Below, piece by piece: positions 18,150 to 25,963 of a DNA stretch of 64,000 bases; position 1 is the first letter of the stretch, and every line of letters starts with the position of its first letter. The DNA is from Anaerolineae bacterium (GTDB lineage: Bacteria; Chloroflexota; Anaerolineae; Promineifilales; Promineifilaceae): the NCBI GenBank assembly GCA_023382655.1, contig JAHDWK010000003.1, forward strand, positions 372,001-436,000, given 5' to 3'. Position numbers and translations under genes: made by a program. The notes under the pieces are model-generated. The model searched no databases and was not told where the DNA came from. It saw only the letters and a program-made list of their open reading frames with translations.

Positions 18150-18661
18150 GATTGCTCTGGTTGGTAGGGTGCTCTGTCGTCAATGTTGCCCACGAATTGG
18201 GGCAGACGGCCGTGACCCAACAGTTGCCGCACTGCCAGATTCTCGCCCGTATGATACCAGTAGTGATAAATCGTCCGTTGCAGCATCGAACCGAAAGTGC
18301 GCTGCCCAGGCTGCCCATCTTTTCTGGTAAAAGGCTGCGACAATGTGGCGCTTGTCAACGTATCCAGCCAGGGATCGGCCGCTTTGGTAATCGCGTTCCA
18401 CGCCGCCATCATCTCTTTGAGAGAGGGGGTAGATGCCGGTGCGCCATAGGAAAACAACCGGTCAATCTCCGGCAGCAGCATGTGCCCCTGCCCATAATGC
18501 AGAAAATATCGCTGCTCTTGCCAGGCCAGATGCCCCACATTCCAACTGATGCAGTTCATGGGCAGCAAGCGTTGGCTGGCATCTTCCTCCGTTAAACCTT
18601 TGAGGCCACGTTTGAATTCACTGCGCGTAAAACGCAACTGAGTAACTAATGGATGTGTCAT
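18110..18661 (-). CDS. DinB-family protein (2 of 3)
   Basis: 183 residues from the ATG at 18659-18661; the in-frame GTG four codons upstream is less likely, and no strong SD is seen for either. The DinB_2-type bundle has conserved histidine regions SWNVGHLAWQE and IYHYWYHTGEN. The last dozen residues (FVIGDLSPSDRH) are encoded by the palindromic repeat at 18094-18149, so the original C-terminus has been replaced or extended by the repeat. Position within the run of small detoxification-type genes gives no specific substrate. Confidence 0.85.
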   Translation of the reverse strand: MTHPLVTQLRFTRSEFKRGLKGLTEEDASQRLLPMNCISWNVGHLAWQEQRYFLHYGQGHMLLPEIDRLFSYGAPASTPSLKEMMAAWNAITKAADPWLDTLTSATLSQPFTRKDGQPGQRTFGSMLQRTIYHYWYHTGENLAVRQLLGHGRLPQFVGNIDDRAPYQPEQSFVIGDLSPSDRH

Positions 18662-18696
18662 GGTTATAAACACTCGCTTTGGGGGTTCTGGATGGT

Positions 18697-18738
18697 GTGA
18701 TGCGTGAGGTCTCTCCGGTCACGCATCACGCATCACGG
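18697..18738. repeat. Heptamer-built inverted repeat (GTGATGC family), copy 1
   Basis: The 7-bp words GTGATGC, GTGAGGT, CTCTCCG, GTCACGC, ATCACGC, ATCACGG form a hairpin between two minus-strand genes. Copies are at 35772-35823 and 46148-46200. Confidence 0.8.
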
Positions 18739-18759
18739 CTTGTCGCCCTCCTAAATTCT

Positions 18760-19206
18760 TTAAGAGCCATTCAATGGTTCCACAATAACGAGGGGGATGT
18801 CCCGGCGGGCTTTGGCCTGATAGGTGTTGTATTGAGGGAAGATAGAGGCCATCAGCGGCCATAACCGGGATTTTTCTTCCGGGTCGGCCGGGCGCGCCCG
18901 TGCCGTAAACTGCTCTGCACCTACTTGCAGTTCCACTTCCTCATTTTCGGCCAGATTCAAATACCACGCCGGGTGGTGCGCTGCGCCGCCGTTGGAGGCC
19001 ACCAGCAAGTAGTTGGCTCCGTCACGGCCGTAAATCAAGGCCGTGCGCCGGAGTTTGCCACTTTTACGGCCGCGGGTGGTCAGCAGCAGCGTTGGCAATC
19101 CACGCCATTTGTGTCCTTTACGGCCGTCACTCTCCACATACTCCTCAATATGACTGCGCACCCAGCCTGTGGGGCTGTCAAAAATTTCCTCGTTGGTTGT
19201 CATCAT
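18760..19206 (-). CDS. Nitroreductase-family deazaflavin-dependent oxidoreductase (Ddn/DUF385-like)
   Basis: 148 residues; two adjacent ATG codons follow GAGAGG, and either may be used. The split-barrel F420-binding family is shown by LLLTTRGRKSGKLRRTAL, the phosphate-binding region, and by LVASNGGAAHHPAWYLNL. Relatives such as mycobacterial Ddn use reduced F420 to reduce quinones or nitro compounds, protecting against redox stress. A second flavin/F420-type protein occurs at 45683. The gene fits a small-molecule detoxification theme, but no substrate is implied. Confidence 0.9.
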   Translation of the reverse strand: MMTTNEEIFDSPTGWVRSHIEEYVESDGRKGHKWRGLPTLLLTTRGRKSGKLRRTALIYGRDGANYLLVASNGGAAHHPAWYLNLAENEEVELQVGAEQFTARARPADPEEKSRLWPLMASIFPQYNTYQAKARRDIPLVIVEPLNGS

Positions 19207-19259
19207 TTCCTCTCAGTTTGTAACCAGGCGAAACGGCACGGCCCAGCCGCAGCCAGAAA

Positions 19260-19703
19260 TCACTTTTCTGCCAGTTCCTTTATCTTTGGCACGGCCGTTT
19301 GCGCAAATTCAACCGAGGCATCGTAATAATCCTGACCATCCGGCAGCCGGCCGAAATCCCCAACCGTCACCGTTAAAATTGTCTGCCCCTCGCTTTCGGG
19401 ACCCTCGCTTTCTGCCAGGTTAAAAGTATAGGCAATATCGTCCGGGATCGGTGGTTGCCAACTGGCAGCCACCAGCACCAGGCTCAGGTGTTGGTACGGC
19501 TCAAACGTAACAACCGTAAGTCTGGCGTGGCCCGGCCATTCTAGAACAGTGCCCATCCGCAGCCGGTCGTCGGCGAATCCTTCAGGCACATCATCCCACT
19601 CCTTGATATATCGCGGGGTTACCAGGACCTCCCACACCTTTGTTATGGGTGCGCTAATTTCAATGGTCTCTTTCACGATAAGATTCTGAACATTTTGTTC
19701 CAT
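19260..19703 (-). CDS. SRPBCC (START/AHSA1-like) domain protein
   Basis: 147 residues from the ATG at 19701-19703, preceded by GGAG seven bases upstream; the longer frame would overlap the neighbouring VOC gene's end. The hydrophobic-ligand-binding helix-grip fold is shown by ETIEISAPITKVWEVLVTPRYI at the N-terminus, WPGHARLTVVTFEPYQHLSLV in the sheet and the long C-terminal helix ending KELAEK. It is likely a soluble lipid/aromatic binding or cyclase-like protein. The gap to the upstream VOC gene is 24 bases, so they are one transcript. Confidence 0.87.
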   Translation of the reverse strand: MEQNVQNLIVKETIEISAPITKVWEVLVTPRYIKEWDDVPEGFADDRLRMGTVLEWPGHARLTVVTFEPYQHLSLVLVAASWQPPIPDDIAYTFNLAESEGPESEGQTILTVTVGDFGRLPDGQDYYDASVEFAQTAVPKIKELAEK

Positions 19704-19727
19704 GAGCAATCTCCATACTGGTGCCAC

Positions 19728-20114
19728 CTATTCCACTTTCGTGGCGATCCACCAGGTTATGCCGCCGGCATCCTTCACGCCGCCACGTTTATCTTCATCT
19801 TCCTTTTTTACCGGCTCTTGCACCGATGTTGCGCCAGCTTCCAGAGCACGTTTGTAGATGGCCGCCACGTCAGGTACGTAGATGTGTACATGCGCCGGTA
19901 CCGAAGGCCAACCCTCAACGCCATCCGACAGCATCAACACGGTGTCGTCAAGCCGTACTTCGGCGTGCATGATCTGGCCATCCGCACCAGCGAACCGGCG
20001 TAATTCCGTCGCCCCGAAAACATATTTAAGGAATTCAATAGTCTTACCTGCGCCATCCACAATCAGATAAGGGGAGACACTATTATAGTTGTCTGGTTTA
20101 TAGGGGGTGTTCAT
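19728..20114 (-). CDS. VOC-family glyoxalase/PhnB-like protein
   Basis: 128 residues, ATG with GGAG seven bases upstream. The PhnB/YdcB-type glyoxalase fold is seen in SVSPYLIVDGAGKTIEFLKYVFGA, HAEVRLDDTVLMLSD and HVHIYVPDVAAIYKRALEAGA, ending GITWWIATKVE. These enzymes or resistance proteins dimerise to form a metal site; the first ligand here would be the histidine in MHAEVR. Stand-alone function is unpredictable: isomerase, dioxygenase or binding protein. It lies in the same minus-strand run as SRPBCC and DinB genes. Confidence 0.88.
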   Translation of the reverse strand: MNTPYKPDNYNSVSPYLIVDGAGKTIEFLKYVFGATELRRFAGADGQIMHAEVRLDDTVLMLSDGVEGWPSVPAHVHIYVPDVAAIYKRALEAGATSVQEPVKKEDEDKRGGVKDAGGITWWIATKVE

Positions 20115-20169
20115 ATTTTCTCCAACGGCAGAATCGGGTAAGTACGTTCATTCGTCATGAAATACAGCC

Positions 20170-20415
20170 CTACCTCTTTTTGACTGGTTCGGCAAAGGCC
20201 AGGCCCGCTTCCTGTAACGTCTGTCTGAGAGTGGGTAATGACTTTGACCCAACGCCGTGAAGCGCCAAAATCTCTCGCTCGCTGTGTTGCGACAGTTCAG
20301 TAACTGTGGTGATGCCCGCGTGTTCCAGAGCGTTGCGGGCAGGGGCGCTGAGGAGGGAGAGAAAGCGACTCTCCGGTTTATTTCCCGCAACTTTTTCACT
20401 GTCTTTTGTGGTCAT
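20170..20415 (-). CDS. Small helix-hairpin-helix protein resembling the RNA polymerase alpha C-terminal domain
   Basis: 81 residues, ATG with AGAGG upstream. The core LSAPARNALEHAGITTVTEL, followed by LALHGVGSKSLPTLRQTL, matches the alpha-CTD-like HhH fold (two HhH units with the G-V/I-G hairpin). Stand-alone proteins of this type are common in Bacillus and Chloroflexota and are annotated as DNA-binding; no role has been shown. It could bind DNA or RNA polymerase near this cluster, but it may be unrelated. A hairpin lies just upstream at 20438-20470. Confidence 0.85.
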   Translation of the reverse strand: MTTKDSEKVAGNKPESRFLSLLSAPARNALEHAGITTVTELSQHSEREILALHGVGSKSLPTLRQTLQEAGLAFAEPVKKR

Positions 20416-20437
20416 GCCGTGCCTCTACTGTGTAGGT

Positions 20438-20470
20438 AGACATCCAATTTCTTCAAGAAATCGGATGTCT
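20438..20470 (-). terminator. Imperfect hairpin between the HhH gene and DinB-3
   Basis: AGACATCC-AATTTCTT pairs with AAGAAAT-CGGATGTCT around one or two bases, directly downstream of the DinB gene at 20478-20996. It is a possible terminator or processing site; no clear U-tract follows. Confidence 0.5.
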
Positions 20471-20477
20471 GGGGTGT

Positions 20478-20996
20478 CTATTCATATTCGTAAGTAAACC
20501 GCTCAGGGAAAGCAAACAGGTAACTCCAGCCATCCACACCGGGGGGCGTGTGCTGCCCGGCGCTCAGAATGGTGGTGATGTTCGTGCGATGCTCGACGCC
20601 ATGATTGATAATCTGAATGAAGATGACCACTGCCTGATAGTGGAACTTCTGGCCCTCCTCTTCTTCGTAGACCAGGTCGGTGGGGCGGATGCGCTGAATG
20701 GCCTCTACCAGCGCCTCCCCAACTTGCACGCCATATTCCCGCATTTCAGCCAGAGTTGGCTTTGCGTCCCATTGGAAAGGGGGCAACGGCCGTTGCCCGG
20801 TCAGTATGTTCACATAGAACGCTTCGCTCCGGATCATGTGTGCCAGCGTTTCCCGAATCGTGCCATAGGCCCCCGGCATGGCAGCCGCCAACTGCGCCTC
20901 ATCTAATTGCTCACACGCTGCCAACACCTGTTGGTTAGCCCAATTGTTGTACCGAATGAGTTCGGCTAATGTTGTTTCTGGTAACGTCTCCATCAT
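20478..20996 (-). CDS. DinB-family protein (3 of 3)
   Basis: 172 residues, ATG preceded by GGAGG. A typical DinB bundle: LAELIRYNNWANQQVLAAC at the N-terminus, ETLAHMIRSEAFY with a metal-ligand histidine, and INHGVEHRTNITTIL with the C-terminal HxxxH pair. The 5' coding sequence of this gene (start to ETTLAELIR) has a close copy at 22012-22050, upstream of the next gene, which implies a local duplication or recombination involving a dinB paralogue. Function as in the other DinB genes of this run is unknown. Confidence 0.9.
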   Translation of the reverse strand: MMETLPETTLAELIRYNNWANQQVLAACEQLDEAQLAAAMPGAYGTIRETLAHMIRSEAFYVNILTGQRPLPPFQWDAKPTLAEMREYGVQVGEALVEAIQRIRPTDLVYEEEEGQKFHYQAVVIFIQIINHGVEHRTNITTILSAGQHTPPGVDGWSYLFAFPERFTYEYE

Positions 20997-21012
20997 ATAT
21001 CAAACCTCCGGG

Positions 21013-21993
21013 TTACTCTCCATACCAGTCTAACACTCGTAAGGCGCGCAGGGTGGTCCACCGGCTCGGCCGGCCCTCCTCCTCGTCCAACTCGACCGCC
21101 CTCGTGCCGGGATACTCGGTCTCAAGCGACCAACGGCCGTCGCTGTCGCGCTTCGATTCCACCAGTTCAATCGCCTCGGCCACCCGCTCATCCGGCGTGA
21201 CGCCGGCGCGGCGCAGGTACTCCAGCCCCCGCAGCACGTCATAGTGCCACCAGGTCGGGAAGGAGAAGCGCGTCCAGGCAGGGTCAATCACTTCACCCGT
21301 CGTCAGCCGCCGCAAGAGACGGCGCTCCAGAAGGTATTCCTGCCCGCGCAGCCGGGCCTCGGTCACCGCGGCACTGCTCCCGCCCGCCAGCTCATATTCG
21401 AGCAGGGCTTCCAGTACGCAGATTGTGGTGTGGAACGACGACCGTGTTGAGCCGTTTTCGGCCTCGCAGTTCCAGCCGCCGTCGGGTAACTGCTCGCCGA
21501 GCAGAAGGTCAAGTATCCGCTGGATGTCCTGGCCGAAGTAGGCGCCGCTCGCCCCCACCTGCCCGTTGATGCACGGCTCGACCTCACCCGCGAAGAAGGG
21601 ATTGCCCACAAATTCCCAGCCCCGCCACGTCCCGTCCCAGTCCCATCCCTGCCACCGCACCTGGTCGCGCACCAGCCCCACCGCCCGTTGTGCCGCGTCG
21701 CTTGCGGGATCGAGACCCATTTCTCGCAGCAGCGACAGGACGTGCATGGTAGAATCCCATCCCTGGTTAAATGCTGTACCACCCCATGACCCGTCGGCTC
21801 CCTGAAGAGCCAGCAGCCGCGTCCCCCAGCCCTCGGTGGCCACCCGCGCTCGTTCGGCCGCGACTTCCGCCGCCGATGCACCGAGCAGGTCTTGCATCAC
21901 CTGCCAGCGGATCGCCGGATCAGAATCGAGCAACCACTGTATGACCGATTCCTGTGGTTTTGGAAATTGCTGTTTGGATGGGTTTGTCGCCAT
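21013..21993 (-). CDS. Prenyltransferase/squalene-cyclase-like repeat protein
   Basis: 326 residues from the ATG at 21991-21993, ten bases after AAGGAG; a frame 19 codons longer begins with a borrowed dinB start and is not preferred. The alpha/alpha-barrel repeats of squalene-hopene cyclase or prenyltransferase beta-subunits appear as WLLDSDPAIRWQV, LLALQGADGSWGG, EQLPDGGWNCEAENG and KRDSDGRWS (QW-like motifs). The DXDD protonation motif of squalene cyclases is absent, so it is probably not a cyclase but a repeat-only family member of unknown role. GC content appears higher than in the neighbours, which hints at a different origin. Confidence 0.75.
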   Translation of the reverse strand: MATNPSKQQFPKPQESVIQWLLDSDPAIRWQVMQDLLGASAAEVAAERARVATEGWGTRLLALQGADGSWGGTAFNQGWDSTMHVLSLLREMGLDPASDAAQRAVGLVRDQVRWQGWDWDGTWRGWEFVGNPFFAGEVEPCINGQVGASGAYFGQDIQRILDLLLGEQLPDGGWNCEAENGSTRSSFHTTICVLEALLEYELAGGSSAAVTEARLRGQEYLLERRLLRRLTTGEVIDPAWTRFSFPTWWHYDVLRGLEYLRRAGVTPDERVAEAIELVESKRDSDGRWSLETEYPGTRAVELDEEEGRPSRWTTLRALRVLDWYGE

Positions 21994-22050
21994 CTGCTGA
22001 TCACTCCTTATCAATTCGGCGAATGTTGTTTCTGGTGATGTCTTTTCCAT
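21994..22050 (-). pseudogene. Remnant of a dinB gene 5' end
   Basis: The codons here read MEKTSPETTFAELIRSD, matching METLPETTLAELIRYN at the start of the DinB gene at 20478-20996, also at nucleotide level (CCAGAAACAACATT, GCCGAA). The match stops where the SD of the repeat-protein gene begins. It looks like the scar of an event that replaced the body of a dinB paralogue with the squalene-cyclase-like gene. Confidence 0.6.
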
Positions 22051-22172
22051 AGCAAACCACTGGGGTTGTTAAGTTTTTAGTAGTGGTTGAGCAGTAAATG
22101 ATATGACAATCCCGCTGTCACCGGTAATGAGATCGGGCCACCTCTCAGTCCAGAAGGGCCATTCTCCAGTAA

Positions 22173-22790
22173 TCATGAATTAAATACCGATGTTTGCCAC
22201 GAAAGTGCGAGTTCTTTTGAAAAACGCGATTTTCGATCATTAAGTAATTTGATTTTCTTTTGACTAACACCCAGATCATTTTCGACTAAGTCCAACTCTG
22301 CTTCGATCTTGTTTGTTATTTCAAGTAATTGGGAATATGCAGCAATATGTTCGCTAAGTGTTTTAAGTTGAGAATCAATCTGTTTTGCTAAGTTGCAATA
22401 TTTATGAACTACCTGGCAAAGGAAAGCAAAGTAGAGATATTGGATATTAAACAAAAAATTCTCCCATACTTGATCATTAACTAAGGAAGTTGCTTCCTCT
22501 TGAAGCCTTGTTATCCAATTATCAGCTAATTCGCTAACGTCCCGTTCAATATACCAAATCCGTTTTCCAAATTGCTGTATTGAATCTCTTACGTTTCTAT
22601 CCTCCATAGCTAAATCTGTAACAATGCCTGCTACTTCATCTACTGATGGGGTATTAGCTGTTGGACGACCTGTCCCAACCAATAGAGAACGTTCACCTAA
22701 TTCATACCATAATGCACATACACAATGGCAAAGAAAACTAGCCACATAATATTGAAAATACAAATTCTGCAATTGACCTTTCCTTACCAA
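22173..22790 (-). CDS. AT-rich orphan coiled-coil protein, unknown
   Basis: 205 residues from a TTG (22788-22790); an in-frame TAG stands just upstream and no SD is visible, so the start is uncertain and the gene may be 5'-truncated. The N-terminal half has hydrophobic Cys/Tyr/Trp-rich segments. The C-terminal ~80 residues are predicted helical coiled coil (QLKTLSEHIAAYSQLLEI onward). Base composition is clearly AT-rich compared with both neighbours and there is no ACGGCCGT, which suggests recent acquisition. I recognise no family. It could be part of a defence or toxin-type island, but nothing nearby supports that. Confidence 0.6.
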   Translation of the reverse strand: MVRKGQLQNLYFQYYVASFLCHCVCALWYELGERSLLVGTGRPTANTPSVDEVAGIVTDLAMEDRNVRDSIQQFGKRIWYIERDVSELADNWITRLQEEATSLVNDQVWENFLFNIQYLYFAFLCQVVHKYCNLAKQIDSQLKTLSEHIAAYSQLLEITNKIEAELDLVENDLGVSQKKIKLLNDRKSRFSKELALSWQTSVFNS

Positions 22791-22812
22791 ACATATTGAC
22801 TACGTTGCCGGA

Positions 22813-25800
22813 TTACACGGCCGTACCCACCCCCAACACTTCTCTTAAAAATCGCCCTGTATAACTCGCTTCCACCTGCGTCACCTCTTCCGGTGTGCCC
22901 TGGGCGATGATTTGCCCGCCACCATCGCCGCCTTCCGGCCCCAGGTCAATCAGCCAGTCGGCCGTCTTCACCACGTCCAGGTTGTGTTCAATGACGATGA
23001 CCGTATTGCCCGCATCCACCAGCCGGTGCAGCACGTCCAGCAGCTTTTGTACGTCGGCAAAGTGCAGGCCGGTGGTTGGTTCATCCAGAATGTAAACGGT
23101 GCGTCCGGTAGCGACGCGGCTCAACTCCTTCCCCAGCTTGATGCGCTGCGCTTCGCCGCCGCTAAGGGTAAGGGCGCTCTGCCCCAACTTGATGTAATCC
23201 AGCCCCACGTCATGCAGCGTTTGTAGCTGGCGGTGAATCTTGGGGTGGTTCTCGAAAAATTCCAGCGCCTCCTGCACATCCATGTCCAGCACGTCGGCGA
23301 TGTGCTGCCCTTTGTAGGTGATTTGCAGCGTTTCGTGATTGAAGCGACGGCCGTTGCACTCCCGGCACAGCACCCACACATCGGCCAAAAAGTGCATCTC
23401 CACCTTGCGCAGGCCGTACCCTTCACACGCTTCGCAGCGGCCCCCCTTCACATTAAAGCTAAAACGGCCCGATTTGTAACCCCGCGCTTTGGCGGCGGGC
23501 GTTTGGGCGAAGACGTTACGAATCTCGTCAAATAGTTTGATGTAGGTCGCCGGGTTGGAGCGGGGGGTGCGGCCAATAGGGTCCTGGGTGATGTTGATCA
23601 CCTTGTCCAGGTGTTCCAGGCCGTGCAAACTGCTGTACGGGCCGGGGGTAGTCTGGGCGTTGTTCAGTGCCCGCGCCAGTGCCGGTTCCAGCGTTTCGGA
23701 GACCAGGCTGCTCTTGCCGCTGCCGCTGACGCCGGTGACGCAAATCATGGTGCCCAGCGGGAAACGGGCGGAGACGCTGCGTAAATTGTGCAGCCGCGCC
23801 CCGTTGATGGTCACGGCCGTGTCGGAGTGGCGACGGCCGTAGCCATTCGGCGCCGTAATCATCAAATCCCCGCGCAAATACCGGCCCGTCAACGAATCGG
23901 GATTATTGGCCACCTCTTGGGGCGTCCCGGCGGCGATGATGCGCCCGCCCTTCACGCCCGCGCCCGGTCCCAGGTCTACCAGCCAGTCCGATTCGCGCAT
24001 CGTCTCTTCGTCGTGTTCCACCACCAGCACCGTGTTGCCCATGTCCCGTAGCTGGTGCAGGGTGTCCAGCAGGGCGCGGTTATCACGGGCGTGCAGGCCA
24101 ATGGAAGGCTCGTCCAGGATGTACAACACCCCCACCAGCCCGCAGCCAATCTGGCTGGCTAGCCGGATGCGCTGCCCTTCGCCGCCGCTCAATGACGGGG
24201 CCGACCGATCCAGCGTCAGATAATGCAGCCCCACGTTCAACATGAATTGCAGCCGATCCCGTATCTCCTTCAGCACTTCGGCGGCGATTTCGAGTTGTTC
24301 TTCGGAGAGAGAATTGGTAATTGGTAATCCGTAATCGGTAATCGGTGGTTTGCCATTCCCATTACCGTTTACCGATGACTGATGACCGTTTACCGATAAC
24401 CGATTACCGTTCACCGATAACCGCTCACTGCCAACTGCTAACTGCTTACTTCCCAACGCCAACACCCACGCCTGCGCTTCGTCAATCGCCATCCGGCCTA
24501 CTTCCGTTATCGTTTTGCCGCCGACCTGGACGGCGCGGGCTTCGGGGCGCAGGCGGGAACCGGCACAGGTAGGGCACGGCCGTTGGCTCATAAAGCTGGC
24601 GTACCACTTGCGCGTCATCTCCGAATGGGTCTGGTGAAAGAGGCGGTTGATGTTGTTGACGATGCCGTTGAGCGGCCGTTTGGCTTCGCCCGACCACTGC
24701 GCCTCGTCATTTTCGCCGCCATACTTAAAGGTCAATATCTCGCCATCGGAACCGTAAAACAGGATGTGCCGCACCTTTTCGGGTAACTCGCGCCAGGGCG
24801 TGTCCAGGTCAAACTGGTAATGCTCGGCAATGGTTTGCAGGGTGGACATCGTCCACTTGTTTTTCTTCTTGCGTACATTGCCATACCAGCGCAGCCCGCC
24901 CTCCATGATGGAGCGCGTTTCATCCTCGATAATCAGGTCAGGGTCCACCTGCATTTGTGTGCCAATGCCGTGGCAGTCCGGGCACATGCCCAGCGGCGAG
25001 TTAAAGCTGAACAACTGCGGCGACAGGTCAGGGAAGCTAAACCCGCAGGTGGGGCAGGCATTGTGTTCGCTGAGCGTCAACTGCTCCAACCCATCGCCCA
25101 GATCGGCAACGAGCAGGCCGTCACCCATCTTCAACGTCGTCTCCACCGAATCGGCCAGCCGGGAGGTGAAACCTTCATCCAATATATCCGGCACAATCAG
25201 CCGGTCTACAATCAATTCGATATTGTGTTTGCGTTTTTTGTCCAGTTCGGGCAGGTCGCCGGTTAAATCTACCAGTTGGCCGTTGACGCGGGCACGGGCG
25301 AAGCCATCCTGCCGCGCCTGGGCCAGGGCGTCCACATGCGTCCCTTTGCGGTTGCGGGCGATGGGGGCCAGCAGTTGAAAGCGGGTGCCGACGGGCAAAT
25401 GGGCCAACTGATTGGTGATGGATTGGGCGGATTGGGGGGTCACGGCCGTGCCACAGTCCGGGCAGTGCGGTGTGCCCACGCGGGCGAAGAGGACACGCAG
25501 ATAATCCATCACCTCCGTCACCGTGCCCACCGTCGAGCGCGGGTTTTTGCTCACCGCTTTCTGCTCAATGGCAATGGCCGGGCTGAGGCCGATAATGGCG
25601 TCAACCTTTGGCTTCTCCATCTGCCCCAAAAACTGCCGGGCATAGGCCGACAGGCTTTCCACATAACGCCGCTGCCCTTCGGCATAAATCGTGTCGAAGG
25701 CCAGGGAGGATTTACCGCTGCCGCTGACGCCGGTGAGAACGACCAGCTTGTTGCGGGGGATGGTCACGTCAATGTGTTTCAAATTGTGTTGCTGTGCGCC

Positions 25801-25827
25801 GCGCACAATAATGTGTTGGGGTTCCAT
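22813..25827 (-). CDS. uvrA: Excinuclease ABC subunit A with an in-frame repeat insertion
   Basis: 1004 residues, longer than the usual ~940-960. Both ABC modules are complete: Walker A GVSGSGKSS at about 33-41 and again in the second half, signature LSGGEGQRIRLA and LSGGEAQRIKLG, and Walker B LYILDEPSIGLH and VYILDEPTTGLH. The zinc-finger CxxC pairs are present. Between RMAIDEAQAWVLAL and EEQLEIAAEVLKEI lies an extra segment, residues ~458-504, encoded by heptamer DNA words (24316-24455). It replaces a short linker and should be tolerated. UvrA recognises bulky DNA lesions with UvrB. A LexA-type box lies 17 bases upstream of the start codon. Start ATG at 25825-25827 with AAGG upstream. Confidence 0.96.
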   Translation of the reverse strand: MEPQHIIVRGAQQHNLKHIDVTIPRNKLVVLTGVSGSGKSSLAFDTIYAEGQRRYVESLSAYARQFLGQMEKPKVDAIIGLSPAIAIEQKAVSKNPRSTVGTVTEVMDYLRVLFARVGTPHCPDCGTAVTPQSAQSITNQLAHLPVGTRFQLLAPIARNRKGTHVDALAQARQDGFARARVNGQLVDLTGDLPELDKKRKHNIELIVDRLIVPDILDEGFTSRLADSVETTLKMGDGLLVADLGDGLEQLTLSEHNACPTCGFSFPDLSPQLFSFNSPLGMCPDCHGIGTQMQVDPDLIIEDETRSIMEGGLRWYGNVRKKKNKWTMSTLQTIAEHYQFDLDTPWRELPEKVRHILFYGSDGEILTFKYGGENDEAQWSGEAKRPLNGIVNNINRLFHQTHSEMTRKWYASFMSQRPCPTCAGSRLRPEARAVQVGGKTITEVGRMAIDEAQAWVLALGSKQLAVGSERLSVNGNRLSVNGHQSSVNGNGNGKPPITDYGLPITNSLSEEQLEIAAEVLKEIRDRLQFMLNVGLHYLTLDRSAPSLSGGEGQRIRLASQIGCGLVGVLYILDEPSIGLHARDNRALLDTLHQLRDMGNTVLVVEHDEETMRESDWLVDLGPGAGVKGGRIIAAGTPQEVANNPDSLTGRYLRGDLMITAPNGYGRRHSDTAVTINGARLHNLRSVSARFPLGTMICVTGVSGSGKSSLVSETLEPALARALNNAQTTPGPYSSLHGLEHLDKVINITQDPIGRTPRSNPATYIKLFDEIRNVFAQTPAAKARGYKSGRFSFNVKGGRCEACEGYGLRKVEMHFLADVWVLCRECNGRRFNHETLQITYKGQHIADVLDMDVQEALEFFENHPKIHRQLQTLHDVGLDYIKLGQSALTLSGGEAQRIKLGKELSRVATGRTVYILDEPTTGLHFADVQKLLDVLHRLVDAGNTVIVIEHNLDVVKTADWLIDLGPEGGDGGGQIIAQGTPEEVTQVEASYTGRFLREVLGVGTAV
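24316..24455. repeat. Twenty-unit heptamer repeat inserted in frame in uvrA
   Basis: The 140 bases parse exactly into twenty 7-bp words (GGTAATT, GGTAATC, CGTAATC ... CCGTTTA, CCGATAA, CCGATTA ... CTGCTAA, CTGCTTA, CTTCCCA). One end belongs to the GTAATC family, the other grades into the CAGT family. In the protein three heptamers equal seven residues, giving a heptad-like peptide with repeated RLSVNGN. Confidence 0.9.
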
Positions 25828-25843
25828 ATGCTGTACCTTATGT

Positions 25844-25855
25844 GAACATATGTTC
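25844..25855. promoter_or_regulatory. LexA/DinR-type SOS box upstream of uvrA
   Basis: GAACATATGTTC is a perfect palindrome and fits the Gram-positive LexA consensus GAACRNRYGTTC exactly. It lies 17 bases before the uvrA start codon, where a bound repressor would block transcription. UvrA is an SOS gene in most bacteria. Confidence 0.75.
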
Positions 25856-25963
25856 TGATTGGTAGACGGGATTGTATCACGGCCATGCCGCAGCCGCTAC
25901 TTTTCGACCTTAAAACATTGGGTAAACATGGGTGAGTTTAGGGAAGATTTATGACATCTTTTG

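Noticed and set aside
21013..22050. Squalene-hopene cyclase
   Set aside because: The QW-like repeats fit, but the protein is only 326 residues and the DXDD catalytic motif is absent, so only the repeat family is claimed.
22173..22790. Toxin or anti-phage effector
   Set aside because: Only composition and coiled-coil content support it; no partner gene or known effector motif is present.
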